Assembly (NCBI RefSeq): GCF_900112265.1
Contig: NZ_FOLO01000059.1
Location: 1-33,669, forward strand
DNA: 33,669 nt
Direction of reading: 5' to 3'
From: Pseudoalteromonas denitrificans DSM 6059
GTDB taxonomy: Bacteria; Pseudomonadota; Gammaproteobacteria; Enterobacterales; Alteromonadaceae
The position numbers and the translations under genes were made by a program. The notes below the pieces were generated by a model, which saw nothing but the letters and a program-made list of their open reading frames with translations, made no database searches and was not told the DNA's origin. Positions 7,724 to 14,645 of the stretch are shown here, piece by piece. How positions within the stretch are numbered: position 1 is the stretch's first letter; each line of letters opens with the position of its first letter.

Positions 7724-8683
7724 TTACTTGTTTATCTTTTTAGCTCTTGGGTGGCTTGTATCATAAACTTTGGCTAAATGTTGAAAATCAAGATGAGTAT
7801 AAACTTGAGTTGCAGATAAACTACTATGACCTAATAACTCTTGCACAGCACGTAAATCACTACTTGACTCTAAAATGTGGGATGCAAAAGAATGGCGTAA
7901 TTTATGAGGATGAATTGCCGCAGATATTCCCTGCTTAATACCCCATTGTTTCATTCGTTCTCTGACTTGGCGAACTGAGATACGATTTTTTCGTTTACTT
8001 AAAAAAAGTGCAGTCTCATCTGGTTTGGCAAATTCCCCTCTGCATTTGAGCCATGCTTTAATAGCGCCTAAAGCTTTACTACCGACAGGTATAATGCGTT
8101 CTTTATTACCTTTACCTAAAACGCGGATTTCAGCTTGATCATGTTTAACATCATTTAAGTTGGCGTTAACTAACTCACTGATTCGTAAACCTGAAGAATA
8201 CATTAACTCCATCATCGCTTTGTCTCTGATAGCCAAGGCATCTTCTTGAGGAATTTCTAGTAGTTGATTCATTTGATCAACGTCGAGATTTTTTGGCAGT
8301 GGTTTTTCAAATTTAGGGCCTTTAATTGCCTCTGCTGGATTGTTAAGTGGTGTTATGGCTCGTTTATTTTTTGCTGCGCGTTGTACTTTTAAAGCTTGAA
8401 GATATTTATATAAACTACGAATGCACGACAGTTTTAAATTTATGGTTCTGCTACTTAAACGTTTTGCTCTAAGTTGCATGCTAAAGCTGCGAATATGTTC
8501 AGGTTGTACTTGTAGCCAATTATCGGCATATTCTTGTAAAAATAAGGCTGCCTGTTTTAATTGTGTTTGATATTGTAATTGTGTGTGTTCGGAATAATCT
8601 TTTTCTATTTTTAAGTATTGAATAAAGGCATTGATAGGGTCTTGCCATTGAGCAGGGATAGATACAGGAAGGATATTAGCCAC
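7724..8683 (-). CDS. xerC: Tyrosine recombinase XerC
   Basis: XerC works with XerD at the dif site to resolve chromosome dimers at division. The 319-residue protein has an N-terminal SAM-like core-binding domain (about 15-105) and a catalytic domain with the full residue set: R167 (SSGLRISEL), K191 (LGKGNKER), H260 and R263 (HPHKLRHSF), H286 (LGHSS) and nucleophile Y295 (TQVYTH). The operon position between the DUF484 gene and yigB is the conserved XerC setting, which separates it from XerD and from phage integrases. Only two bases separate it from the DUF484 gene. It is somewhat longer than E. coli XerC (298), because of extra residues at the N-terminus and a basic linker around 100-130. Confidence 0.95.
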   Translation of the reverse strand: MANILPVSIPAQWQDPINAFIQYLKIEKDYSEHTQLQYQTQLKQAALFLQEYADNWLQVQPEHIRSFSMQLRAKRLSSRTINLKLSCIRSLYKYLQALKVQRAAKNKRAITPLNNPAEAIKGPKFEKPLPKNLDVDQMNQLLEIPQEDALAIRDKAMMELMYSSGLRISELVNANLNDVKHDQAEIRVLGKGNKERIIPVGSKALGAIKAWLKCRGEFAKPDETALFLSKRKNRISVRQVRERMKQWGIKQGISAAIHPHKLRHSFASHILESSSDLRAVQELLGHSSLSATQVYTHLDFQHLAKVYDTSHPRAKKINK

Positions 8684-8685
8684 AA

Positions 8686-9294
8686 TTAAAGTTCAGACAA
8701 CTTAATTGCTAATGCTTGCACAAATTCTTTAATGAAAAGGTTGTCTTGTGATGGTGTGTAATGAAAAGGGTCGTCACTGGAAAAAGCTAAAACACCTAAA
8801 GGAGAATCAATATCACCAATTAAGTAAAGAGCAATTGATTGGCAATTTTCGTTAAATAATATACTGATTTCATCTTGGGTTGGTCTACCTAAATAATGCT
8901 TATGTTCGGTCAGTCTGTGCGTGATAATAGAGTTTAGTTTAATATGGTATTGTATTAATTGGCATTCTTTTATTTCTGAATCCTGACAAATGACATGTTT
9001 TAATTGTTTTGATAAGTCATCAAAGTTATCAGTGACCATCAAGTCTCTATAACAAGCACTAAATGTTTGGAAAATAGATTCATTCTTTTTTGCTATTTTA
9101 ATGAGATCCGCTAAGTTTTGCTTTAAATCTTGATTTTTTTCTCTTAATATTTTTTGTTGGCGTATTGCCAAAGAGCTCACGCCAGTTTGTTGTTGTATTA
9201 AATCTAACTGACTAAGCAAGTTGGGATTATTAACTAAAAAATCAGTATTTTCCTCTAGATAATCGACCACTTGTTGTTCAGATAATTTATTCAT
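8686..9294 (-). CDS. DUF484 family protein (YigA-like)
   Basis: This 202-residue protein matches the DUF484 family (E. coli YigA), which is almost always found between dapF and xerC. The N-terminus (VVDYLEENTDFLVNNPNLL) is the typical family opening. A helical, probably coiled segment follows at about 40-85, and the C-terminal half resembles a GAF-type fold (LGVLAFSSDDPFHYTPSQDN). No catalytic motif, signal peptide or membrane segment is visible. Its molecular function is not known to me. It lies 13 bases after dapF and 2 bases before xerC, so it should be made together with both. Confidence 0.88.
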   Translation of the reverse strand: MNKLSEQQVVDYLEENTDFLVNNPNLLSQLDLIQQQTGVSSLAIRQQKILREKNQDLKQNLADLIKIAKKNESIFQTFSACYRDLMVTDNFDDLSKQLKHVICQDSEIKECQLIQYHIKLNSIITHRLTEHKHYLGRPTQDEISILFNENCQSIALYLIGDIDSPLGVLAFSSDDPFHYTPSQDNLFIKEFVQALAIKLSEL

Positions 9295-9307
9295 AATAAG
9301 TTCTTCA

Positions 9308-10138
9308 CTATATTGCTATTTGACCATCAAAAACATGTTCCGTAGGGCCAGTCATTTTTACTGGTTGGTTTTCTCCATGCCAACGTATTTGCAAAGTTCC
9401 ACCGGGTAAATCAACTTGAACATGAGGGTCTAGTTTATTTTGTATTTGGCCAACAACCACTGCTGCACAAGCTCCACTGCCACAAGCCAAAGTTTCACCT
9501 GCACCGCGCTCCCAAACTCTGAGCTTAATATGTTCACGACTCAGTATTTGCATAAAACCAATATTGGCTTTTTCAGGAAAACGTTCGTGGTTTTCAAGTA
9601 AAGGGCCTAATAATTCAACTTCAGCAGTATCTATATCATCTACTTCTACTACACAGTGAGGGTTACCCATAGAAACCGCACCACTGAATATGGTGTGTTC
9701 ATCGGCTCTAAAAATATAGGTCGCTTCACGTTTACTTGCTTTAAATGGAATTTTATTTGGCTCTAATTTTGGTTGACCCATATTGACACTAATCTGACCA
9801 TCTTTTTCAATATATAAGGTCATGTTTCCACCTTTAGTAGAGACAGAAATTTTATGTTTGTTGGTTAGGCCTTTCATGCGAACAAAGCGCGCAAAACAAC
9901 GGGCACCATTGCCGCATTGTGCAACTTCAGAACCATCAGCATTAAATATGCGGTAATGAAAATCTAAATCTGGATCATAGGGAGCTTCAACCATTAAAAG
10001 TTGGTCAAAACCAATACCAAAATTACGGTCGGCAAGCTTTTTAATTTGATCTTTTGATAAAAAAACATTTTGAGTGATGTTATCGACCATCATAAAGTCA
10101 TTACCAAGACCGTGCATTTTTGAAAAGTTAATTAGCAT
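9308..10138 (-). CDS. dapF: Diaminopimelate epimerase DapF
   Basis: DapF converts LL- to meso-diaminopimelate, the peptidoglycan cross-linking residue and direct precursor of lysine. The 276-residue protein opens MLINFSKMHGLGNDF and carries the two catalytic cysteines, C75 (QCGNGARCFARF) and C219 (GETLACGSGACAA), matching C73 and C217 in E. coli. I chose the ATG at 10136-10138 rather than the in-frame GTG four codons upstream: the SD AAGGGGAG would touch the GTG but lies 11 bases before the ATG, and the shorter form fits the family length. The first 7 bases overlap the end of lysA, so translation is probably coupled to the next enzyme of the same pathway. Confidence 0.97.
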   Translation of the reverse strand: MLINFSKMHGLGNDFMMVDNITQNVFLSKDQIKKLADRNFGIGFDQLLMVEAPYDPDLDFHYRIFNADGSEVAQCGNGARCFARFVRMKGLTNKHKISVSTKGGNMTLYIEKDGQISVNMGQPKLEPNKIPFKASKREATYIFRADEHTIFSGAVSMGNPHCVVEVDDIDTAEVELLGPLLENHERFPEKANIGFMQILSREHIKLRVWERGAGETLACGSGACAAVVVGQIQNKLDPHVQVDLPGGTLQIRWHGENQPVKMTGPTEHVFDGQIAI

Positions 10139-11391
10139 GGTAGCAAGCACTCCCCTTGATAAAGTTGTTCTATAGTTTCACGTTGGCGAATTTCATGAAC
10201 TTGGTTGCCATCAACCATTATTTCGCAAATACGTGGACGAGAATTATAATTAGAGCTCATAGTAAAGCCATAAGCTCCGGCACTACGTACAGCGAGCAGT
10301 TCATTTTGGCTTAATGCTAAGTCGCGATCTTTACCAAGGAAGTCTCCCGTTTCACATACAGGGCCTACAATATCATAATTGTAGCTTTTAGCTGTGTTTT
10401 CTGCTTTTAAGGTGACAGGGATGATATTTTGCCACGCCTGGTAAAGAGAAGGCCTTAATAAATCATTCATGCCTGCATCAACAATGGCAAAATGTTTATC
10501 TTGATTTTGTTTTAGGTACTCTATTTTTGTGACTAAAATACCTGCATTTGCTGCGATTGCGCGACCAGGTTCAAAAATAAGCTCTAAGTTTGGTAAGTGA
10601 GCTAATTTATCGTTTATTTTGTCAACATATAAGCTTGGGTGAGGAGGCTCTTCCTCTTGATACGGCACACCTAAACCACCACCTACATCAAGGTGGGTTA
10701 TTTTTATACCTAATTGATTCAACTCTTCAATTAACAATAAAATTTTATCTAAAGCAGCTAAAAAAGGAGTCACTTCAGTTAGTTGAGAACCAATATGAAA
10801 GTCAATGCCTTGAATTGATAAGCCAGGCAATTTTGATGCTGTTTTATATACTTCTATAGCCTGATTTATGTCTATACCAAATTTATTTTCTTTTAGACCT
10901 GTGGAAATATAAGGATGTGTTTTTGCATCTATATCTGGATTAACACGAATAGAAATGGGAGCGATTAGCTCTAGTTCTGCAGCAATTTCTGAGATTCTAT
11001 GTAACTCAGCAATTGATTCTACATTAAAGCATTTTATTCCTAACTCTAATGCATAGGTGATTTCTTGTTTGGTTTTTGCAACTCCTGAAAAGACAACTTT
11101 ATTAACATCGCCGCCTGCTGCAACGACACGTGAAAGTTCACCTTGAGACACTATATCAAAACCAGAGCCTAATTTAGCGAGTATATTTAAGACCGCAATA
11201 TTGGAATTTGCTTTAACTGCATAACAAACTAAGTTTTTATGTGCTTTTGCTGCATCAACAAAGGCATTATAATGGCGTTCAAAAGTTGCCCTAGAGTATA
11301 TGTAGCAAGGAGTACCGTATCGTGTGGCAATATCGTTTATATTCACATCTTCAGCGTAAAGGTGCTCTGAACGATAATTAAAATAGTCCAT
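10132..11391 (-). CDS. lysA: Diaminopimelate decarboxylase LysA
   Basis: LysA is the pyridoxal-phosphate enzyme that decarboxylates meso-diaminopimelate to lysine. The 419-residue alanine-racemase-like barrel protein shows the PLP lysine K60 (CYAVKANSN), H199 (DFHIGSQ), the phosphate-binding GGGLG (237-241), EPGR (274-277), C346 (VCETGD) and Y374 (SAGAYGF). The gene starts directly after the lptM stop (TAAATG) and overlaps dapF. In E. coli lysA is elsewhere, controlled by LysR; here it is joined to dapF, pairing the last two steps of the pathway. No lysR-like gene is adjacent. Confidence 0.97.
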   Translation of the reverse strand: MDYFNYRSEHLYAEDVNINDIATRYGTPCYIYSRATFERHYNAFVDAAKAHKNLVCYAVKANSNIAVLNILAKLGSGFDIVSQGELSRVVAAGGDVNKVVFSGVAKTKQEITYALELGIKCFNVESIAELHRISEIAAELELIAPISIRVNPDIDAKTHPYISTGLKENKFGIDINQAIEVYKTASKLPGLSIQGIDFHIGSQLTEVTPFLAALDKILLLIEELNQLGIKITHLDVGGGLGVPYQEEEPPHPSLYVDKINDKLAHLPNLELIFEPGRAIAANAGILVTKIEYLKQNQDKHFAIVDAGMNDLLRPSLYQAWQNIIPVTLKAENTAKSYNYDIVGPVCETGDFLGKDRDLALSQNELLAVRSAGAYGFTMSSNYNSRPRICEIMVDGNQVHEIRQRETIEQLYQGECLLPC

Positions 11392-11562
11392 TTATTTTTC
11401 CTGTTCACTTGTATCTTGCTGTGTTTCATTTGGTTCTTTGGATGCAATATTAGGTTTTTCTTGTGTTTCTTTTGGTAAATAAAGTTCACCTGTTTGTCCA
11501 CAAGCACCAATGAACAGTAAACAAGAAACTAAGATGAACTGACGATATTTTATTCTTTGCAT
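11392..11562 (-). CDS. lptM: Small lipoprotein LptM (YifL family)
   Basis: This short gene of 56 codons was found by reading the lysA-cyaY gap. It encodes a lipoprotein signal peptide (MQRIKYRQFILVSCLLFIGA) with cleavage before C21, then GQTGELYLP, the hallmark Cys-Gly-x-x-Gly-x-Leu-Tyr-x-Pro start of LptM/YifL. A hydrophilic acidic tail to residue 56 follows. LptM is an outer-membrane lipoprotein that binds the LptD/LptE lipopolysaccharide transporter and helps LptD form its native disulfides. The position next to cyaY and upstream of dapF is the conserved one. Its stop codon abuts the lysA start, so it heads the operon. An AAGAAA ribosome-binding site precedes the ATG. Confidence 0.9.
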   Translation of the reverse strand: MQRIKYRQFILVSCLLFIGACGQTGELYLPKETQEKPNIASKEPNETQQDTSEQEK

Positions 11563-11570
11563 AAGTTTTC

Positions 11571-11599
11571 TTTAGATAAAAGTATTTACTCTTTATAAT
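11571..11599 (+). promoter_or_regulatory. Predicted sigma-70 promoter of cyaY
   Basis: TTTAGA (11571-11576) and a perfect TATAAT (11594-11599) are 17 bases apart, giving a start near 11606 and a leader of about 85 bases. The site lies in the 128-base region between divergent lptM and cyaY, so it may be close to the lptM promoter on the other strand, which I could not place. Confidence 0.5.
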
Positions 11600-11690
11600 C
11601 GCAGAGTAACAGAAAAATTTATAAATGCAGACAGTCGGGGAGTTTTTATTTTATTCCTCTGTTAAAACTAGGTTTATATTAGGAAACAAA

Positions 11691-12014
11691 ATGACAGATC
11701 AAGAGTATCATCAACTAGTAGACGATCTATTATTTATTATTGAAGAGCAGGTTGATGACTGTGATGTTGATTTAGATTATGAATCAGCACCCAGTATTTT
11801 AGAAATTATTTTTCCAGATAATAGTAAGATCATTCTTAATAAACAAGCCCCTTTACATCAGTTATGGGTTGCCACAAAGTTTAATGGACATCATTTTGAA
11901 TTTAATGGTAAAGAGTGGATCGATAATAGAAGCCAAGCAGAGTTTTGGCAGTTTTTATCCGAAGTTTCAACGCGTCAGGCTGGCGCTGAAATAAAATGGC
12001 TGTCACAGCTGTAA
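11691..12014 (+). CDS. cyaY: Iron-sulfur assembly protein CyaY (bacterial frataxin)
   Basis: CyaY is the bacterial frataxin, an iron-binding regulator of the IscS/IscU iron-sulfur assembly machine. The protein of 107 residues starts MTDQEYHQLVDDLL and has the acidic first helix (EEQVDDCDVDLDYE) and beta sheet with LEIIFPDNSKIILNKQAPLHQLW, typical of the family. An in-frame ATG 22 codons upstream was rejected: it has no ribosome-binding site, whereas AGGA lies at 11681-11684 before the chosen ATG, and family members are about 106 residues long. In E. coli cyaA follows on this side; here an alpha/beta hydrolase begins 28 bases downstream. Confidence 0.95.
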   Translation: MTDQEYHQLVDDLLFIIEEQVDDCDVDLDYESAPSILEIIFPDNSKIILNKQAPLHQLWVATKFNGHHFEFNGKEWIDNRSQAEFWQFLSEVSTRQAGAEIKWLSQL

Positions 12015-12042
12015 TAAATTAAAAAGTAAGGGAAATAGCACT

Positions 12043-12699
12043 ATGAATTTAAAATCTGTTATTTGTGAAGCGCAAGGACCGCATAAGGCAACTGTTATTT
12101 GGTTACATGGTTTAGGTGATTCTGGAGAGGGTTTTGCACCTATCGTTCCTCAGCTTAAAATTCCTAACGAATTAGGAGTAAAGTTTATTTTTCCACATGC
12201 TCCTATTCGCGCTGTCACAATTAATGATGGTATGAAAATGAGAGCATGGTATGACATCGTTTCTTTTGATCTAGATAAACGTGCCGACGAACAAGGTGTG
12301 AGAGAATCATCATTACAGGTTGAAGAAATCATTACACAAGAAATAGCTTCAGGTATTAATGCAGATAAAATTATTTTAGCTGGTTTTTCTCAAGGTGGTG
12401 TGATCGCTCTGCATTTGGCGCCTAGATTGAAACAAAAACTGGCAGGCGTCATGGCGCTTTCTACTTATATGTGTCAACCAGGTAAATTTGCAAATGAGGT
12501 TATTCATAAAGACTTAACTGTATTAATGGCGCATGGTTCTCAAGATGAAGTGGTTCCTATGATGGCTGGACGTCAGGCCTATGACGTAATGCAAAGCGAA
12601 GGTTTGAATGTGACTTGGCATGATTACCCTATGGGGCATCAAGTCTGCGGTGAAGAAATCATGACGATACGTGATTGGTTAATTAAGCAACTTCAGTAG
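12043..12699 (+). CDS. Carboxylesterase / acyl-protein-thioesterase-like alpha/beta hydrolase
   Basis: The 218-residue cytoplasmic protein is a complete alpha/beta hydrolase of the phospholipase/carboxylesterase (Abhydrolase_2) family. The oxyanion-hole region WLHGLGDSGEGF (20-31) is followed by the nucleophile elbow GFSQGG with S116, the acid D168 (AHGSQDEVVP) and H199 (PMGHQVCG). Family members hydrolyse short carboxyl esters, lysophospholipids or acyl thioesters; the natural substrate here cannot be read from sequence. It lies between cyaY and the DUF2914 gene. The downstream GTG start uses an SD that overlaps this gene's stop codon, so those two are probably translated together. Confidence 0.9.
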   Translation: MNLKSVICEAQGPHKATVIWLHGLGDSGEGFAPIVPQLKIPNELGVKFIFPHAPIRAVTINDGMKMRAWYDIVSFDLDKRADEQGVRESSLQVEEIITQEIASGINADKIILAGFSQGGVIALHLAPRLKQKLAGVMALSTYMCQPGKFANEVIHKDLTVLMAHGSQDEVVPMMAGRQAYDVMQSEGLNVTWHDYPMGHQVCGEEIMTIRDWLIKQLQ

Positions 12700-12707
12700 G
12701 TTTTTTT

Positions 12708-13499
12708 GTGAGTCAAAGAATAGTAATAAAAACTAAGTTAGAACACTCTACTCATGCTGTTGATGATCACATTGAATATCAATGGCATTGGCATCGTATC
12801 CTTTTAGTTAGTTTGTCTTTGGTTTTTATTATTATTGTTGTTTTATGGCGTAATTTCCCTGTTGTTTCGGCAACAGAAAGTAAAAGAGCAGTAGATAAAG
12901 ACAAACAAGAAAAAGTTATTTTACTAAAAGAGAGCCTTGGTAAAGAATTAGCAAAAAATACTCATGAAATAAAAAAATTAAAAGAGAATGAACTAAAAGA
13001 AACTGGCTCAGTTATTGTTAAATCAGAGTTAATCAAAACAGAAAAACTAAACAATGCTGCTAATGTAATACAAAAAAATAGTAAAAAAACAGAACTAAAA
13101 GAGCAAGATAATACACCTGCTGAAATTGACAAATCGCATCTATCTCAAATATCAGTAGGGGGCTTAATTGATCCGCAATTTGTTTCTCGTGCTTTATTAA
13201 CTTCATCAGTTGTTAATCGAGAGCCTGTTGATGTATTAAGCGGACAAATATTCCAGTCTCAAATTGATAATCAATTATTCTTTTTTACTGAATTGAATAA
13301 GCTGCAATCGCAAAAAGTATGGCATCGCTGGTATTTTAAAAATAAATTGATGGCCGAGGTTGAATTAAAAATCTATAACACAAGATATAGAACATATTCT
13401 TCAAAAAAAATTATGGCAACCCAGGTTGGAAGTTGGCGAGTTGAGCTGGTGAATTCAAAGCACAATATTTTAGCGAGTAAGTCATTTCATATTGAATAA
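12708..13499 (+). CDS. Single-pass membrane protein with DUF2914 domain
   Basis: The 263-residue protein has a short N-terminal cytoplasmic part, one membrane segment (about 30-47, ILLVSLSLVFIIIVVLW), a long charged region rich in Lys and Glu (about 57-140), and a C-terminal DUF2914-like domain (about 160-263: FFFTELNKL, KVWHRWYFKNKLMAEV, GSWRVEL). The topology predicts the DUF2914 part outside the cytoplasm. I do not know its function. The start is GTG at 12708-12710 with AGTAGG seven bases upstream, overlapping the stop of the hydrolase gene. It lies 64 bases before hemC; whether it is linked to haem synthesis is not shown. Confidence 0.75.
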   Translation: MSQRIVIKTKLEHSTHAVDDHIEYQWHWHRILLVSLSLVFIIIVVLWRNFPVVSATESKRAVDKDKQEKVILLKESLGKELAKNTHEIKKLKENELKETGSVIVKSELIKTEKLNNAANVIQKNSKKTELKEQDNTPAEIDKSHLSQISVGGLIDPQFVSRALLTSSVVNREPVDVLSGQIFQSQIDNQLFFFTELNKLQSQKVWHRWYFKNKLMAEVELKIYNTRYRTYSSKKIMATQVGSWRVELVNSKHNILASKSFHIE

Positions 13500-13563
13500 A
13501 TATAGCTGTGAAGTTACTCAATTTAAGAAATATAGATTTTTAGATTTTAGTGAAAGGTAAAAC

Positions 13564-14505
13564 ATGACAACTGCAACAAAAACAGTATTGAGAATAGCAA
13601 CTCGTAAAAGTGCCCTTGCATTATGGCAAGCGGAATTTGTAAAAGCTGAGCTTGAAAAGTTTCACCCAGAGCTAACCGTTGAATTAGTGCCTATGTCTAC
13701 ACAAGGCGATAAAATTTTAGATACGCCTCTTGCTAAAATCGGTGGTAAAGGTCTTTTTGTTAAAGAACTAGAGCAAGCAATGTTAGATGGTCGTGCTGAT
13801 ATTGCTGTGCACTCTATGAAAGATGTACCTGTTGAGTTTCCTGAGGGTTTAGCGCTACATACAATTTGTGAGCGTGAAGATCCAAGAGATGCGTTTGTTT
13901 CTAATATTTATAAAACATTAGATGAATTACCTAAAGGTGCAATTGTTGGCACGTCTAGTTTACGTCGCCAATGTCAAATAAAAGCATTGCGCCCTGATTT
14001 AGAGATCAGAGATTTACGCGGTAACGTCAATACACGTTTAGCAAAACTTGATGATGGTCAATATGATGCGATTATTTTAGCCGCTGCAGGTTTAATTCGT
14101 CTAGAAATGCCTGAGCGTATTAGTGACTTTATCGATGCTGAGACTTCTCTACCAGCAAATGGCCAAGGTGCGGTGGGTATTGAGTGTAGAATGGATGATA
14201 AAGCAACAAAAGCATTTTTAGCACCATTAGAACATAATGAAACACGTATACGTGTATTAGCAGAGCGTGCCATGAATCGTAAACTGCAAGGTGGTTGCCA
14301 GGTGCCTATTGGGGCATATGCAGAAGTTGAAGGTGATAATTTAACATTACGTGGCTTAGTTGGCGCAATCGATGGTTCTGTTATTTTGCAGGATTCGGTA
14401 TCTGGTAGTGTTTTGCAGGCTGAGCAATTAGGTGAGCAACTAGCTGATACCTTGTTAGGTTTAGGTGCTGATAAAATTCTTGCAGAAGTTTATCGAGACG
14501 CCTAA
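13564..14505 (+). CDS. hemC: Hydroxymethylbilane synthase HemC
   Basis: HemC (porphobilinogen deaminase) joins four porphobilinogens into hydroxymethylbilane, the substrate of HemD. The 313-residue protein shows RIATRKSALALWQA (10-23), the catalytic aspartate D88 (HSMKDVP), the substrate-binding arginines of GTSSLRRQCQIK (129-140), and the dipyrromethane-cofactor cysteine C245 (LQGGCQVPIGAY). The SD GAAAGG precedes the ATG. hemD follows after 140 bases, but a terminator-like hairpin lies in that gap, so the two may be only partly co-transcribed. Confidence 0.98.
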   Translation: MTTATKTVLRIATRKSALALWQAEFVKAELEKFHPELTVELVPMSTQGDKILDTPLAKIGGKGLFVKELEQAMLDGRADIAVHSMKDVPVEFPEGLALHTICEREDPRDAFVSNIYKTLDELPKGAIVGTSSLRRQCQIKALRPDLEIRDLRGNVNTRLAKLDDGQYDAIILAAAGLIRLEMPERISDFIDAETSLPANGQGAVGIECRMDDKATKAFLAPLEHNETRIRVLAERAMNRKLQGGCQVPIGAYAEVEGDNLTLRGLVGAIDGSVILQDSVSGSVLQAEQLGEQLADTLLGLGADKILAEVYRDA

Positions 14506-14586
14506 TAAATTTGCTACGTATTTTATTAAAAGCATTGCTTAGGTCGATAGATCAATGAGGTTTATAATCGCAAAGCGATAGTCTAG

Positions 14587-14632
14587 AACTCCTATATAAA
14601 TGATGAAAATCACTCATGTAGGAGTTTTTTAT
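14587..14632 (+). terminator. Rho-independent terminator or attenuator between hemC and hemD
   Basis: AACTCCTA (14587-14594) pairs with TAGGAGTT (14619-14626). The arms enclose a further partly self-complementary segment, and T residues continue to 14630. The hemD SD (AAGGA, 14634-14638) follows at once. A perfect TATAAT at 14563-14568 has no good -35 box, but a transcript starting there would run straight into this hairpin, as in attenuators. Confidence 0.75.
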
Positions 14633-14645
14633 TAAGGAATAATGC

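Noticed and set aside
7724..8683. Phage or integron integrase
   Set aside because: The tyrosine recombinase sits in the conserved dapF-DUF484-xerC-yigB operon, has XerC features, and no att sites or phage genes are nearby.
11625..11690. 22-codon N-terminal extension of CyaY
   Set aside because: There is no ribosome-binding site at the upstream ATG, while a good AGGA precedes the internal ATG that gives the normal family length.
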